From NCBI RefSeq assembly GCF_003074055.1, contig NZ_CP029043.1:1426001-1490000 (forward strand): 64,000 bases of DNA, in the 5' to 3' direction. The stretch's first letter is position 1. Every line of letters starts with the position of its first letter. Shown here one piece after another: positions 31,700 through 41,756 of the stretch. The position numbers and the translations under genes were made by a program. The stretch is from Streptomyces nigra (GTDB lineage Bacteria; Actinomycetota; Actinomycetes; Streptomycetales; Streptomycetaceae). The notes below the pieces were generated by a model. It saw only the letters and a list, made by a program, of their open reading frames with translations. It was not told the origin of the DNA and searched no databases.

Positions 31700-34600
31700 C
31701 ACGACGACCACCACCGAGCCCGCCCCCGCCGACGCGACGGCGCCCGAAAAGCCGGGGCGCCGCCTTCGCCTGCCCGGCCTGGGCAGGTCCTCCGGCGGCG
31801 GCAGCCAGCTGTTCCGCAACGCCTACGCCCTGATGATCAACACCGGGGTGTCGGCGGTGCTGGGGCTGGGCTTCTGGCTGGCCGCCGCCCGCTACTACTC
31901 CGAGTCCGCCGTCGGCCAGGGGTCGGCGGCGATCGCCGCGATGAAGTTCCTCGCCGGGCTGACGGCGGTGGCGCTGACCGGGGCGCTGGCCCGGTTCATC
32001 CCGGTGGCCGGGCGGACGACGGGCCGTCTGATCTTCCGTACGTACGCGGGAAGCTGTGTGGTGGTGGCGCTGGCCGCCGGGGTGTTCCTGCTGACGCTGG
32101 ACCTGTGGGGGCCGTCGTACCGCTTCCTGCAGGGCCCGTTGAACGGGCTGTTCTTCGTCCTGGCGGTCGTCGCCTGGAATCTGCTCACCCTGCAGGACGG
32201 GGTGCTGACCGGGCTGCGCAGCGCGGTGTGGGTGCCCGTCGGCAACACCGTGTTCTCGGCGGTGAAGCTGGGTCTGCTGGTGGCGTTCGCGGTGGCGATC
32301 CCGACCGCCGGTGTCTTCGTGTCGTGGGTGGCGGCGATCGCGGTGTCGGTGCTGCCGCTGGGCTGGCTGGTGTTCCGCCGGCTGGTGCCCCGGCACATGG
32401 CGGCGACCGAGGAGCACGCGCGGCCGCCGTCGCTGCGGGAGGTCGGCCGGTTCCTGGCCGGGGACTACACCGGCTCCCTGTTCTCCCTCGCCGTCGTCTA
32501 CCTCATCCCGGTGATCGTGGCGGCCCGGGTCTCCGCCGAGGACAACGCGTACTTCTACATCACCGCCACCATCGGCGGGACGGTGAACCTGCTCGCCATC
32601 AACATGGGCGCCTCGCTGACCGTGGAGGGCTCGCACGCGCCGGGGCGGCTGGCCGGCGACACCCGTGCGGCGCTGATCCGCATGGCCCGCATCATGGTGC
32701 CGGTCTCGGCGGTGCTGTTCTTCGGGGCGCCCTGGATCCTGGGCGTGTTCGGCGCGGGCTACGCGGACGCGGCGACCCCGCTGCTGCGCTGGTTCGCGGT
32801 GGGCGGGCTGCTGCGGGTCGTCATGGAGACGTACTTCGCGGTGCTGCGCGCGCAGAGCCGTACCGCGGGACTGGCCTGGCTGCAGGGGCTGTTGTGCGCC
32901 CTGGTGCTCGGTCTGACGCTGCTCCTGCTGCCCCGGATGGGGCTGACGGGCGCCGGTGTCGCCGAGATCGCGGCGCTCTCGGTGATCGTCGCGATCGCCG
33001 CGCCCCGGCTGTACCGGACGGTGCGGGGCTCCGGGGCGGGGGTCCCCGAGGACGCGGCCCCCGACGGCGATCTGGCCGATCTGGGGGCGCGCGAGACGTC
33101 CACGGGGGCGCGCAAGGGCTGGGCGCTGGACAGCGACACCCTCGCGCTCGGCATCCATGTCGACTTCGACCATCTGGAACGCCGGCCCGACGTCCGGCCC
33201 GGACCGGGCACCCCGCCCACGGGCACCCCGCGGATCCGCCCGGAGCACCGGCCCACCTGGGCGCGTGCGGCGGAGGCGGGGCTGCCCCTGGAATCCGGGC
33301 GGGAGCCGGGCGCGGAGGCGTCGGCGGGTCCCGCCGAGGTGGACGCGCCGTTCGAGGACGCCTTCGACGCGGGCAAGGGCGAGGTGACGGCCGCCGTGGA
33401 GGAACCCGAAGCGGCACCCGAGGAGGCCGTACTCGAGGAGTCCGTACCCGGGGAGTCCGTACGACGGCCCGCCGCGGCCGGGCGGCGGAGGCTGCTGCCG
33501 CCGACCCGGGTCGGTGTCGTGCTGGGCTGTCTGCTGGTCGCGGCGCTGCTGCTGTACTGGGTGCCCGCGCTGCGGCTCGGCGAGAGCGACCTGGACGGCA
33601 TGGGCGGGCTCGGGCTGATCTCGGTGCTGCCGCCGCCGACGCTGCTGGGCGCGGCCCTGCTGACCGTGGTGTTCGCCTCGCTGCTGTGGCTGAACCGCGA
33701 GCACCGGGCGCTGCTGCTGGTCACGCTGCTCGCGACGGTCGTGTCGCTGCACGCCCTGCCCGCGCTGATCGAGACCGAGCCGCGGTTCGCGACGGCCTGG
33801 CAGCATCTGGGCTTCCTCGACTACATCGACCGCACCGGTTCCGCCGTGCCCGACCTGGACGCGCGCTGGAGCTGGCCGGGCTTCTTCGCGGCGGCCGCGT
33901 TCGTCGCGCGGGCCTGCGGGGTCGAGGACCTGACCGAGGTCGTCCGCTGGTGGCCGACGGCCATCCAACTGCTCTATCTCGTACCGATGTTCCTGCTGGT
34001 CCGCCATATGCGGGCGAGCTGGCGGGCCAAGTGGACCGGCGTCTGGGTCTTCGTGCTGGCCGGCTGGGTGGGCCAGGACTACTTCTCCCCGCAGGGCTTC
34101 ACGTATCTGCTGTATCTGGCCTTCGCGGCCGTCCTGCTGGTCTGGTTCCGCGCGCCGCGTGTGATCTGGACCCGGCGCAGGCCCGGTGAGCTGGAGGTGG
34201 AGCCGGCGAACCGGCGGCAGCGGGCCGTGCTGCTGGCGGTGGTGATCGGGCTGTTCGCGGCCAGTGTCCCCGCCCACCAGCTGACCCCGTTCGTGATGCT
34301 GGGCGTGGTGACGGCGCTGGTGCTGGTCGGCCGGAGCGAACTGCGCGGTCTGCCCGTCCTGTTCGGCGTGATGGTGACCGCGTGGATCGGCTTCCTGGCC
34401 GAGCCGTACTGGTCGGGGCACTTCGACGAGCTGTTCGGCGGGGTCGGCGGGGTCGGCGGCAATGTCACCTCCTCCGTCTCCGGCCGGATCGAAGGCGGCA
34501 GTTCCACCCACCAGCTCGTGCTGTACGTCCGAGTCCTGCTGGCCGGCGGCGTGATGGCGTTCGCCTGCTGGGGCTGGTGGCGCCGGCGCTTCCACCACTA

Positions 34601-35510
34601 CCGGGAACGCTCGCTGCTCGTCCTGACCTTCGTGCCGTTCCTCGGCTTCGGCATGCAGTCGTACGGCGGTGAGATGGCCCTGCGGGTCTTCATGTTCGCG
34701 CTGCCCGGGGCGGCCCTGCTCACCGGGCTGGCGCTCTTCCCGCGCACCGGCGTCACCGCCGAGGAGCGCGAGAAGGACCGGGTGAGCCTCGCCCCGCTGG
34801 CCGCGCTCATGGCGGGGCTGGTCCTCATGGGCGGGTTCCTGGTGGCCCGGTGGGGCAACGAGCCGTTCGAGCGGGTGCGGCCCGGCGAGGTCGCCGCCAT
34901 GGAGTACGTGTACGCCCACGACGATCCGAGTCTGCGGCTGCTGTGGCTGAGCAGCGACCCTGTCGAGGACGTGACGCCCGCGATGCCGTGGGGCGCCCGG
35001 GACATGGAGAAGGTCTCCTATCTGCCGACGCAGGCACCGGCCGACCCGGTCCTGGTGTCGGGCCTGGTGAAGGCGCTGAAGGACGCGGGCCCGAACTCGT
35101 ATCTGATGGTCAACCGGGGGCAGGTGACGTTCCTGCGGCTGGACGTGGGCTACTCGCCGACCTGGGAGACCCGGCTGCTGAAGAACCTGGACGCCAGGCC
35201 CGAGCTGAAGCGGGTCTTCGCCAACGCGGACGTCACGATGTACGCGCTGCGCGAGCAGCCGGAGGGTGCGGTGCCGAAGGCCGATCCGGGTCCGATCGGG
35301 CCGCAGGTGACATGGACGCCGTGGTCGGTGGTCGGCGGTATCGCGGCGGTCGCGCTGATCGTGCTGCTGGCGGCCCGTGAGATCGTGCGGGTGGCGACGC
35401 CGCCGGGTGTGCGGCAGCTGAGCCGGCTGCAGAGCAGTTTCTGGTTCTCGCTGCCGCTGCTGGCGGTGCTGCTGGCCTCGCTCGTACAGAGGTTCTTGAC
35501 GATCAAGTAG
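31692..35510 (+). CDS. Fusion of a Wzx-like flippase with a polymerase-like membrane module
   Basis: 1272 residues from a GTG. Residues about 40-440 form a MATE/MOP flippase-like domain with about 12 membrane segments (GLGFWLAAARYYSESAVGQG, AINMGASLTVEGSHAPG). A charged Glu/Pro-rich soluble linker follows (about 445-590). A second membrane module (about 593-1040) has the shape of a GT-C or O-antigen polymerase-like protein, with an outside loop containing TRIPLET-rich aromatic residues such as VGQDYFSPQGF. A soluble domain (about 1055-1200) and two final segments end the protein. Export and polymerisation of the operon's glycan is the inferred role. Overlaps the deacetylase gene. Confidence 0.8.
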   Translation: MSDTTTTTEPAPADATAPEKPGRRLRLPGLGRSSGGGSQLFRNAYALMINTGVSAVLGLGFWLAAARYYSESAVGQGSAAIAAMKFLAGLTAVALTGALARFIPVAGRTTGRLIFRTYAGSCVVVALAAGVFLLTLDLWGPSYRFLQGPLNGLFFVLAVVAWNLLTLQDGVLTGLRSAVWVPVGNTVFSAVKLGLLVAFAVAIPTAGVFVSWVAAIAVSVLPLGWLVFRRLVPRHMAATEEHARPPSLREVGRFLAGDYTGSLFSLAVVYLIPVIVAARVSAEDNAYFYITATIGGTVNLLAINMGASLTVEGSHAPGRLAGDTRAALIRMARIMVPVSAVLFFGAPWILGVFGAGYADAATPLLRWFAVGGLLRVVMETYFAVLRAQSRTAGLAWLQGLLCALVLGLTLLLLPRMGLTGAGVAEIAALSVIVAIAAPRLYRTVRGSGAGVPEDAAPDGDLADLGARETSTGARKGWALDSDTLALGIHVDFDHLERRPDVRPGPGTPPTGTPRIRPEHRPTWARAAEAGLPLESGREPGAEASAGPAEVDAPFEDAFDAGKGEVTAAVEEPEAAPEEAVLEESVPGESVRRPAAAGRRRLLPPTRVGVVLGCLLVAALLLYWVPALRLGESDLDGMGGLGLISVLPPPTLLGAALLTVVFASLLWLNREHRALLLVTLLATVVSLHALPALIETEPRFATAWQHLGFLDYIDRTGSAVPDLDARWSWPGFFAAAAFVARACGVEDLTEVVRWWPTAIQLLYLVPMFLLVRHMRASWRAKWTGVWVFVLAGWVGQDYFSPQGFTYLLYLAFAAVLLVWFRAPRVIWTRRRPGELEVEPANRRQRAVLLAVVIGLFAASVPAHQLTPFVMLGVVTALVLVGRSELRGLPVLFGVMVTAWIGFLAEPYWSGHFDELFGGVGGVGGNVTSSVSGRIEGGSSTHQLVLYVRVLLAGGVMAFACWGWWRRRFHHYRERSLLVLTFVPFLGFGMQSYGGEMALRVFMFALPGAALLTGLALFPRTGVTAEEREKDRVSLAPLAALMAGLVLMGGFLVARWGNEPFERVRPGEVAAMEYVYAHDDPSLRLLWLSSDPVEDVTPAMPWGARDMEKVSYLPTQAPADPVLVSGLVKALKDAGPNSYLMVNRGQVTFLRLDVGYSPTWETRLLKNLDARPELKRVFANADVTMYALREQPEGAVPKADPGPIGPQVTWTPWSVVGGIAAVALIVLLAAREIVRVATPPGVRQLSRLQSSFWFSLPLLAVLLASLVQRFLTIK

Positions 35511-35534
35511 CCGAGGTCGGGTGGTTCGGGTGGC

Positions 35535-36947
35535 TCACCGTCCGAGCCACCTGACCTCGTAGGCCTGCAGCTCGGTCTTCCTGCCGTCGACCTTCACCGT
35601 GGTCCGCCGGTCGAGGGTGTTCACGGCGAGGATCACCTCGTCCGTGGCGAGCACCCGGACTCCGGGCTCGTCCACGGACACCTTCCGGTACCCGGTCCCC
35701 GGCGGGAACTCCTCGCCGAACCGCGCGAGCAGGCCGTACATGGGCAGCTTCGCGCCGCCGCGCGCGGTGTCGGTCGGTGTCCACAGACACCCGGCGCAGT
35801 CGGTGCCCTTCTCGTTCTCCGGGTTCCAGTAGAAGGCGGAGGTGGTGCCGCCCTCGGCCAGCGCGATCAGCCCGGTGGCGTGCACGGCGACCCGGCGGGC
35901 CTCGGACCAGCCCTCGCGTTCGTCGTCGCCGTCGGCGGGTTCGACGTAGTACTCCGCCCACCACAGCGGCAGATCGCCGGTCTGCTCGCGCACCCAGCGG
36001 CTGACGTCGGTGAACTTCCCGGTGGCCTCGAACTCGTCGGGCAGCAGCTCGTCGTCGCGGGTGTAGCTGGAGCCGTCCACGACGACGAAGTCGGCGCCGG
36101 CCTTGTGCTCGTTCCAGTACCGGAAGGCGTCGACGGTCCGCCGGTCGAGGGCGCCCCACGGGCCCGTCAGGGCCTTGGACGCCTCGTGCGCGCGGGGGTC
36201 GACGCTGTCCATCACGAGGTACGGCCCGCCGACCATGATGTCCCGGTCGACCTTCTTCAGCGCCCGGTACACCAGGTTGTACAGCTTCGTGTAGCCCTCG
36301 TGGTCCCAGCGGCCCTCGGCGTCGTTCCAGAACCCCTTGAACTCGTTCCAGACGATGAAGTGCCGTACGTCCGGGTAGCGTTTGGCGACGGTCGCGGCGA
36401 GCGCCGCGTAGTCGTCGAAGTGCTCCGGGTCGGGCGCGGTCTCCAGGGCGGCCTGGCTCCAGTCGGTGGCGTCGACACCGGGCTCGCCGCCCTTCATCCA
36501 GTCCGGCGCGCAGCACAGGGTGACGACCGGGGTGCCGCCGGAGGCGCGGACGAAGTCGATGCGCCGGTCCATCGCCTCGAAGTCGTAACGCCCGCGCACC
36601 GGTTCGGGGTTGTCGGCGCCCCAGCCCATGATGTGCTGGATCTGCGGCAGTCCCCCGTCGCCGGCGATCCGGCGCTCGACGCGGGCGACGGCGGCCGGGG
36701 CGCCCTCGTCGGCGCTGTGCTGGGTGTGGGTGAACCCCCAGCCGACCTCCGGGTCCTTGGCGTGCGGCGCGGCCGTGGGGGTGCCGTGCACCTTGTCCCC
36801 GTCGCGTGTGGTGCCGCCGGTGTCCACCCCGTTGCCCGGCAGTGTGCTGAGGAGGGTCACCAGCAGGGCCAGAGCCGCCGCGCCCACACCGAGCAGCGCG
36901 GTGAGCCGCCACCGCCGTGCCCCCGAATTCCACCCATGACGTCCCAT
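35535..36947 (-). CDS. GH39-like glycoside hydrolase, membrane-anchored or secreted
   Basis: 470 residues. A signal-anchor segment (about 17-36) is followed by a (beta/alpha)8 barrel. The acid/base Glu is seen in FIVWNEFKGFW and the nucleophile Glu in LWWAEYYVE, the spacing expected for clan GH-A enzymes of the xylosidase (GH39) type. A small beta domain closes the protein. It is convergent with the fusion gene 24 bp away, so it may trim or release the polysaccharide. The ATG has no clear ribosome site, but TACCGT ends eight bases before it. Confidence 0.82.
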   Translation of the reverse strand: MGRHGWNSGARRWRLTALLGVGAAALALLVTLLSTLPGNGVDTGGTTRDGDKVHGTPTAAPHAKDPEVGWGFTHTQHSADEGAPAAVARVERRIAGDGGLPQIQHIMGWGADNPEPVRGRYDFEAMDRRIDFVRASGGTPVVTLCCAPDWMKGGEPGVDATDWSQAALETAPDPEHFDDYAALAATVAKRYPDVRHFIVWNEFKGFWNDAEGRWDHEGYTKLYNLVYRALKKVDRDIMVGGPYLVMDSVDPRAHEASKALTGPWGALDRRTVDAFRYWNEHKAGADFVVVDGSSYTRDDELLPDEFEATGKFTDVSRWVREQTGDLPLWWAEYYVEPADGDDEREGWSEARRVAVHATGLIALAEGGTTSAFYWNPENEKGTDCAGCLWTPTDTARGGAKLPMYGLLARFGEEFPPGTGYRKVSVDEPGVRVLATDEVILAVNTLDRRTTVKVDGRKTELQAYEVRWLGR

Positions 36948-36955
36948 CAAGGACA

Positions 36956-36961
36956 ACGGTA
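36956..36961 (-). promoter_or_regulatory. TACCGT -10 box, possible leaderless start of the glycosidase
   Basis: On the minus strand TACCGT ends eight bases before the ATG at 36947 and no ribosome site is present, the pattern of a leaderless transcript. Confidence 0.45.
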
Positions 36962-37079
36962 ACGGGGGTGACCGCCGCCTGGGCAGGTTTCGGCGCCACA
37001 CGGTTCACCGGCGGCCCGGGACGGGGACGCGACGGGGAAACCGGGTGCACGGCGACCGGCTGTGACGGATCATGGCCGC

Positions 37080-38174
<1,095 letters not shown>

Positions 38175-38190
38175 GTGTTTTAGTGGACGT

Positions 38191-38985
38191 ATGACCCTGT
38201 TCGTCGGCACCTCGGGGTGGCAGTACCGGGACTGGCGGGACGTCCTGTACCCGGCGGACGTGCCCATGCGGCGCTGGCTGGAGGAGTACACGGCCCACTT
38301 CGCCACGGTCGAGCTCAACAACGCCTTCTACCGGCTCCCGTCACGCGAGAACTTCGAGGCGTGGCGGGAGCGGGTGCCCGGCGACTTCGTGGTCGCGGTG
38401 AAGGCGAGCCGCTATCTGACCCACATCAAACGGCTGCGGGATCCCGAGGAGCCGGTGCACCGCCTGATGACCCACGCCGAGGGCCTCGGCGACCGGCTGG
38501 GCCCGGTCCTGCTGCAGCTGCCGCCGACGCTGCGGGCGGACACCGGGCTGCTGGACGCCTGCCTGGCCTGCTTCCCGGCCGGCGTCCGGGTCGCCGTCGA
38601 GCCCCGGCACGACAGCTGGTGGACGTCCGGGACGCGGGACGTCCTTCAGGCCCGGGGCGCCGCCCTGTGCTGGGCCGACGTGCAGTCCCGCCCGGTGACG
38701 CCGCTGTGGCGCACGGCCGGCTGGGGGTACGTCCGCTTCCATGTGGGCCGCGCCCGGCACTGGCCGCACTACGGCCGGCAGGCGCTGGAGACCTGGGTGC
38801 GGCGCATCGCCGGCACCTGGGCGGCGGACGAGGACGTGTACGCGTACTTCAACAACGACCCGACGGGCGCGGCGGTCGAGGACGCCATGACGTTCGCGCG
38901 GGCGGCGCGCAGGGCGGGCCGCGAGCCGACCCGCACACCGGAACGCCTGCCGGGCCCGGCCGAGAAGGCGGCTCAGTCCTCGTAG
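38191..38985 (+). CDS. DUF72 family protein
   Basis: 264 residues. The TIM-barrel DUF72 family is recognised from FVGTSGWQYRDWRD, ELNNAFYRLPS, FVVAVKASRYLTH and the C-terminal YAYFNNDPTGAAVEDA. Biochemical function is not established for the family. It starts 16 bases after the AAA ATPase gene. Its last 13 bases overlap the end of the convergent GntR gene. Confidence 0.9.
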   Translation: MTLFVGTSGWQYRDWRDVLYPADVPMRRWLEEYTAHFATVELNNAFYRLPSRENFEAWRERVPGDFVVAVKASRYLTHIKRLRDPEEPVHRLMTHAEGLGDRLGPVLLQLPPTLRADTGLLDACLACFPAGVRVAVEPRHDSWWTSGTRDVLQARGAALCWADVQSRPVTPLWRTAGWGYVRFHVGRARHWPHYGRQALETWVRRIAGTWAADEDVYAYFNNDPTGAAVEDAMTFARAARRAGREPTRTPERLPGPAEKAAQSS

Positions 38986-39344
38986 GCCGCCCGCAGCGCG
39001 TCCCGTACGGTCTCCAGCGCCGCGTCCTCGTCCAGGCCGAGCCGGCGGACCCGCTCCGCGTAGACCTGGGCGGCCGACGCCGCCTCCCGTTCCGCGGCCG
39101 AGCCGGCGGCGGCGATGAAGGTGCCGTTGCGGCCCCGCGTCTCGATCACCCCGTCGCTCTCCAGGGCCCGGTACGCCTTGGCGACGGTGTTGGCCGCCAG
39201 GCCCAGCGACTGGGCGAGCCCGCGCACGGTCGGCAGCCGGTAGCCCACCGGCAGCACCCCCGACCGTGCCTGCTCGGAGATCTGCGCCCGCACCTGCTCG
39301 TACGGCGCGACGGCACTGTCGTCGATGTGGATCTTCAAGGTCAC
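38973..39344 (-). CDS. GntR-family regulator, YtrA type
   Basis: 123 residues from a GTG at VTLKIHIDD. The winged helix has LPTVRGLAQSLGLAANTVAK and ESDGVIETRGRNGTF, with only a short C-terminal helical extension, which defines the YtrA group. Such regulators commonly control ABC transporters. GGGAG lies about 11 bases before the start. Divergent from the double-GNAT gene, which it may regulate along with itself. Confidence 0.87.
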   Translation of the reverse strand: MTLKIHIDDSAVAPYEQVRAQISEQARSGVLPVGYRLPTVRGLAQSLGLAANTVAKAYRALESDGVIETRGRNGTFIAAAGSAAEREAASAAQVYAERVRRLGLDEDAALETVRDALRAAYED

Positions 39345-39401
39345 AGGCCGATTCTCCCGTACCCGCCGGAAAATGAGAGGCACCCCCGGCGGTTCCCCGT
39401 C

Positions 39402-39407
39402 TAGCCT
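39402..39407 (+). promoter_or_regulatory. TAGCCT -10 box, probable leaderless start
   Basis: TAGCCT ends seven bases before the ATG at 39415, and no Shine-Dalgarno sequence is visible. Confidence 0.5.
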
Positions 39408-39414
39408 GCGCGCC

Positions 39415-40344
39415 ATGACCGTGATCGTGCGCGACCTGCGCGGCGAAGACCCCGACGACGTCGAGCGGTTCGTCCACTGCCGCCGCCTCGGCCTTCCGTA
39501 CATGCTGTGGGACGCGGACGCGGTCCGCCACCACCGGACGCACACCCACCCCGACGCCCACTACCGGTCCCTGGTGGCGGAGGAGGACGGCGAGACGATC
39601 GGCACGGCCCAGACCGGACTCGCGTACGACAGCCCGGAGCCGGGCCAGGGCTACCTCAACGTCTACGTACGGCCGGACCGCACGGGGCGCGGCGCGGGCC
39701 GGCTGCTGGTGCGGGCCGCCGAGGAGCATCTGGCCGCACGGGGTGCGACCCGGCTGTTCTCCTGGGTCCTCGACGAGCCCGGGCATCGCGCGTTCGCCGA
39801 GCGCCGCGGCTACCGGCCCAGCCGTTCCTCCCACTTCCTGCGCCTGGACCTGGCCGGGGCGGCGCTCCCCCCGCTCCAGGACCCGCCGCCCGGTGTCGAG
39901 CTGCGCACCGCCGCGGACTTCGCGGACGACCCGCGCCCGCTGTTCCTGCTGGACACCGAGGCCACGTCGGACGAACCGAGCGACGTCCAGGCCGAGTTGA
40001 CCGACTACGAGGCCTGGCTGCGGGAGACCTGGCAGCACCCCCTCCTCGACCTGGACCTCACCACGGTCGCCGTGGCCGACGGCCGCCCCGTCGCCTTCAG
40101 CGTCGCGCACACGGACCGCGCCACGCGCTACGCGACGGCCATGACCGGCACGGCACGCGCCCATCGCGGCCGGGGCCTGGCCAAGCTGGCCAAGACCCAC
40201 TCCCTGCACCGCGCCCGCGCCGCGGGGTACACGGAGGCTCTGACCGGCAACGACAGCGACAACGCGCCCATGCTGGCGATCAACCGCCGGCTCGGCTACG
40301 AGATCTGTGCGACGGAGGTGCGGCATGTCCGCGAACTCGGCTGA
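39415..40344 (+). CDS. Tandem-domain GNAT N-acetyltransferase
   Basis: 309 residues. Two GNAT domains: the first has VYVRPDRTGRGAGRLLV (acetyl-CoA loop, about residues 80-97), the second has AHRGRGLAKLAKTHSLHRAR and NAPMLAINRRLGYE. Relatives include the mycothiol-synthase-like double GNATs, but the residues do not establish that function. The ATG is chosen because the frame upstream runs through the GntR promoter and a -10 box is correctly placed. The end overlaps the DUF402 gene by 20 bases. Confidence 0.87.
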   Translation: MTVIVRDLRGEDPDDVERFVHCRRLGLPYMLWDADAVRHHRTHTHPDAHYRSLVAEEDGETIGTAQTGLAYDSPEPGQGYLNVYVRPDRTGRGAGRLLVRAAEEHLAARGATRLFSWVLDEPGHRAFAERRGYRPSRSSHFLRLDLAGAALPPLQDPPPGVELRTAADFADDPRPLFLLDTEATSDEPSDVQAELTDYEAWLRETWQHPLLDLDLTTVAVADGRPVAFSVAHTDRATRYATAMTGTARAHRGRGLAKLAKTHSLHRARAAGYTEALTGNDSDNAPMLAINRRLGYEICATEVRHVRELG

Positions 40345-40828
40345 CCGGCCCGCCCGGCTGGACGTGGTGCTCGTCAAGGGCGGGCGTACGAAGATCCGTT
40401 ACGCGGCGGAGCTGCTGGACGACGACGGTGTCCGCGTCGCCGTCCGCGCCCCGTGGGCGGGCTCCGGGGTGCGTGACTTCGGCTTCGTGCGCTTCGAGCC
40501 GGGTGACGTCTTCACCGAGTACTACTGGCGGGACCGCTGGTACTCGGTGAAGGAGGTCCGCGCCGCGTCGGGCGCCCGCAAGGGCTGGTACTGCGACGTG
40601 ACCCGCCCGGCCGCGCTGTCCGGCGGTGAGCTGGTCGTGGAGGACCTCGACCTGGACCTGTGGTGCTCGGCCGACGGGACGCAGGTGCGCCGGCTCGACG
40701 AGGACGAGTTCGCCGAGAGCGGTCTGGCCGAGGCCGACCCCGGGGCCGCCGCCGCGGCGGTCGCCGCCCTGGACGAGCTGGAGGCGCGCGCGAGGGGCGA
40801 GGGCGGCCTGGAGTCGCTCCTGCGGTAG
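40325..40828 (+). CDS. DUF402 domain protein
   Basis: 167 residues. Recognised from RAPWAGSGVRDFGF, YYWRDRWYSVKEVR and the metal-site YCDVTRPA; relatives (FomD, nucleoside-diphosphate phosphatases) use a similar core. A catalytic role on a phosphate ester is possible, but unproven here. GGAGG lies about six bases before the ATG, inside the acetyltransferase gene, so translation is coupled. Confidence 0.85.
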   Translation: MSANSADRPARLDVVLVKGGRTKIRYAAELLDDDGVRVAVRAPWAGSGVRDFGFVRFEPGDVFTEYYWRDRWYSVKEVRAASGARKGWYCDVTRPAALSGGELVVEDLDLDLWCSADGTQVRRLDEDEFAESGLAEADPGAAAAAVAALDELEARARGEGGLESLLR

Positions 40829-40829
40829 G

Positions 40830-41446
40830 TCACCGCGGAACGGCGACGACCGCGTACCGCTGGTCGGTGACGGTCCTCCCCCACAGCCGGGCGTCGTCCG
40901 ACAGCTGCTCCACACGGACGTCCCCGCGAGCGGGGCGAGCAGGCCGGTGAGCCGGTCCGCCGGGATGCCGGCCGGGCTCACCGTGCCCCACACGCCCTCC
41001 ACCAGCACCAGCCGTCCCCCCGGCCGCAGCAGCCCCACCCAGTGCCGCAGCACACGCGCGGGGTCCGGGAGCGTCCACAGGACGTGCCGGACGAGCACGG
41101 CGTCGAACCGGTCCTCGCCGACCGGGGGCGCCGCCGCGTCACCGACGAGGAACACGGCGTCACGCCCGGCGAGCTTGGCGCGGGCGCGCTCCACCATCGC
41201 CGGCGACAGGTCCACCCCCGTCACCCGGTGTCCCTGCTCGGACGCGAGCAGCGACAGACTGCCGGTGCCGCAGCCGATGTCGAGGACGTCGCCGGGGCGC
41301 GCGGGCAGCCAGGAGCGCAGCCGGTCCGCCCAGGCCTGCCGCACCTCGGGGTCGCGCAGGCCGTGGTCGGGCTCGTCGTCGAAGGTGGGCGCGGCGGCGT
41401 CCCAGTCCGTGTACGCACTGCTCAGAGACTGTTCACCGTTCGTCAT
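40830..41446 (-). pseudogene. SAM-dependent methyltransferase with a C-terminal frameshift
   Basis: The first about 170 residues read as a class I methyltransferase: VLDIGCGTGSLSLLA (motif I), VTGVDLSPAMVERA, FDAVLVRHVLWTL and LRPGGRLVLVEG. After LTGLLAPLA the frame changes: the expected C-terminus, GDVRVEQLSDDARLWGRTV and RYAVVAVPR, is found one base back and stops at 40830. Without the shift, translation would run 550 bases into the antisense of the DUF402 gene. The break lies at a small GC palindrome (CCCCGCGAGCGGGG, 40922-40935). A sequencing error is possible. The core motifs are intact, so some activity may remain. Confidence 0.75.
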
Positions 41447-41591
41447 GGGCCCATCGTGACACCCGCCACTGACAACGGGATTCGTGACGGCCGCCACTGA
41501 CAGGACCTGCGGCGATGAGGAACTCTCCCCGGACGCGTCTACCTCCGTGCCAACGCGGAACACGGTAGGCACTGCGCCGAAGGAGGCAGCC

Positions 41592-41726
41592 ATGCGCCGG
41601 ACAACCGTGCAGAAGCCCCTGAAGAAGTCGGATGCACGCAGGGTTCGCGAGGAGGCGGATCAGTCCCCGTGGGGACGACCCGAGATCCGCAAGGACATCG
41701 CCCGCACCTGGTGGCCGGAAGGCTGA
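41592..41726 (+). CDS. Small protein of 44 residues
   Basis: GGAGG precedes the ATG of MRRTTVQKPLKKSD by six bases, a strong ribosome site, and the reading frame shows clear third-position GC bias. The sequence is basic and charged in the first half and ends in GRPEIRKDIARTWWPEG. I have the impression of a conserved Streptomyces small protein, but can assign no function. It lies between the methyltransferase and an acetyltransferase. Confidence 0.6.
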   Translation: MRRTTVQKPLKKSDARRVREEADQSPWGRPEIRKDIARTWWPEG

Positions 41727-41756
41727 GACGCCGCGCCGCCGCCGTGCCGGACCGGA

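Noticed and set aside
31539..34919. A 1126-codon open frame antisense to the flippase fusion
   Set aside because: High-GC genes create long antisense frames; composition is His/Gln/Arg/Gly-rich without domains, and the sense frame is a clear membrane protein coupled to its operon.
40280..41446. The methyltransferase frame read without a shift to 40280
   Set aside because: The extension is the antisense of the DUF402 gene, and the expected C-terminus is found in the neighbouring frame.
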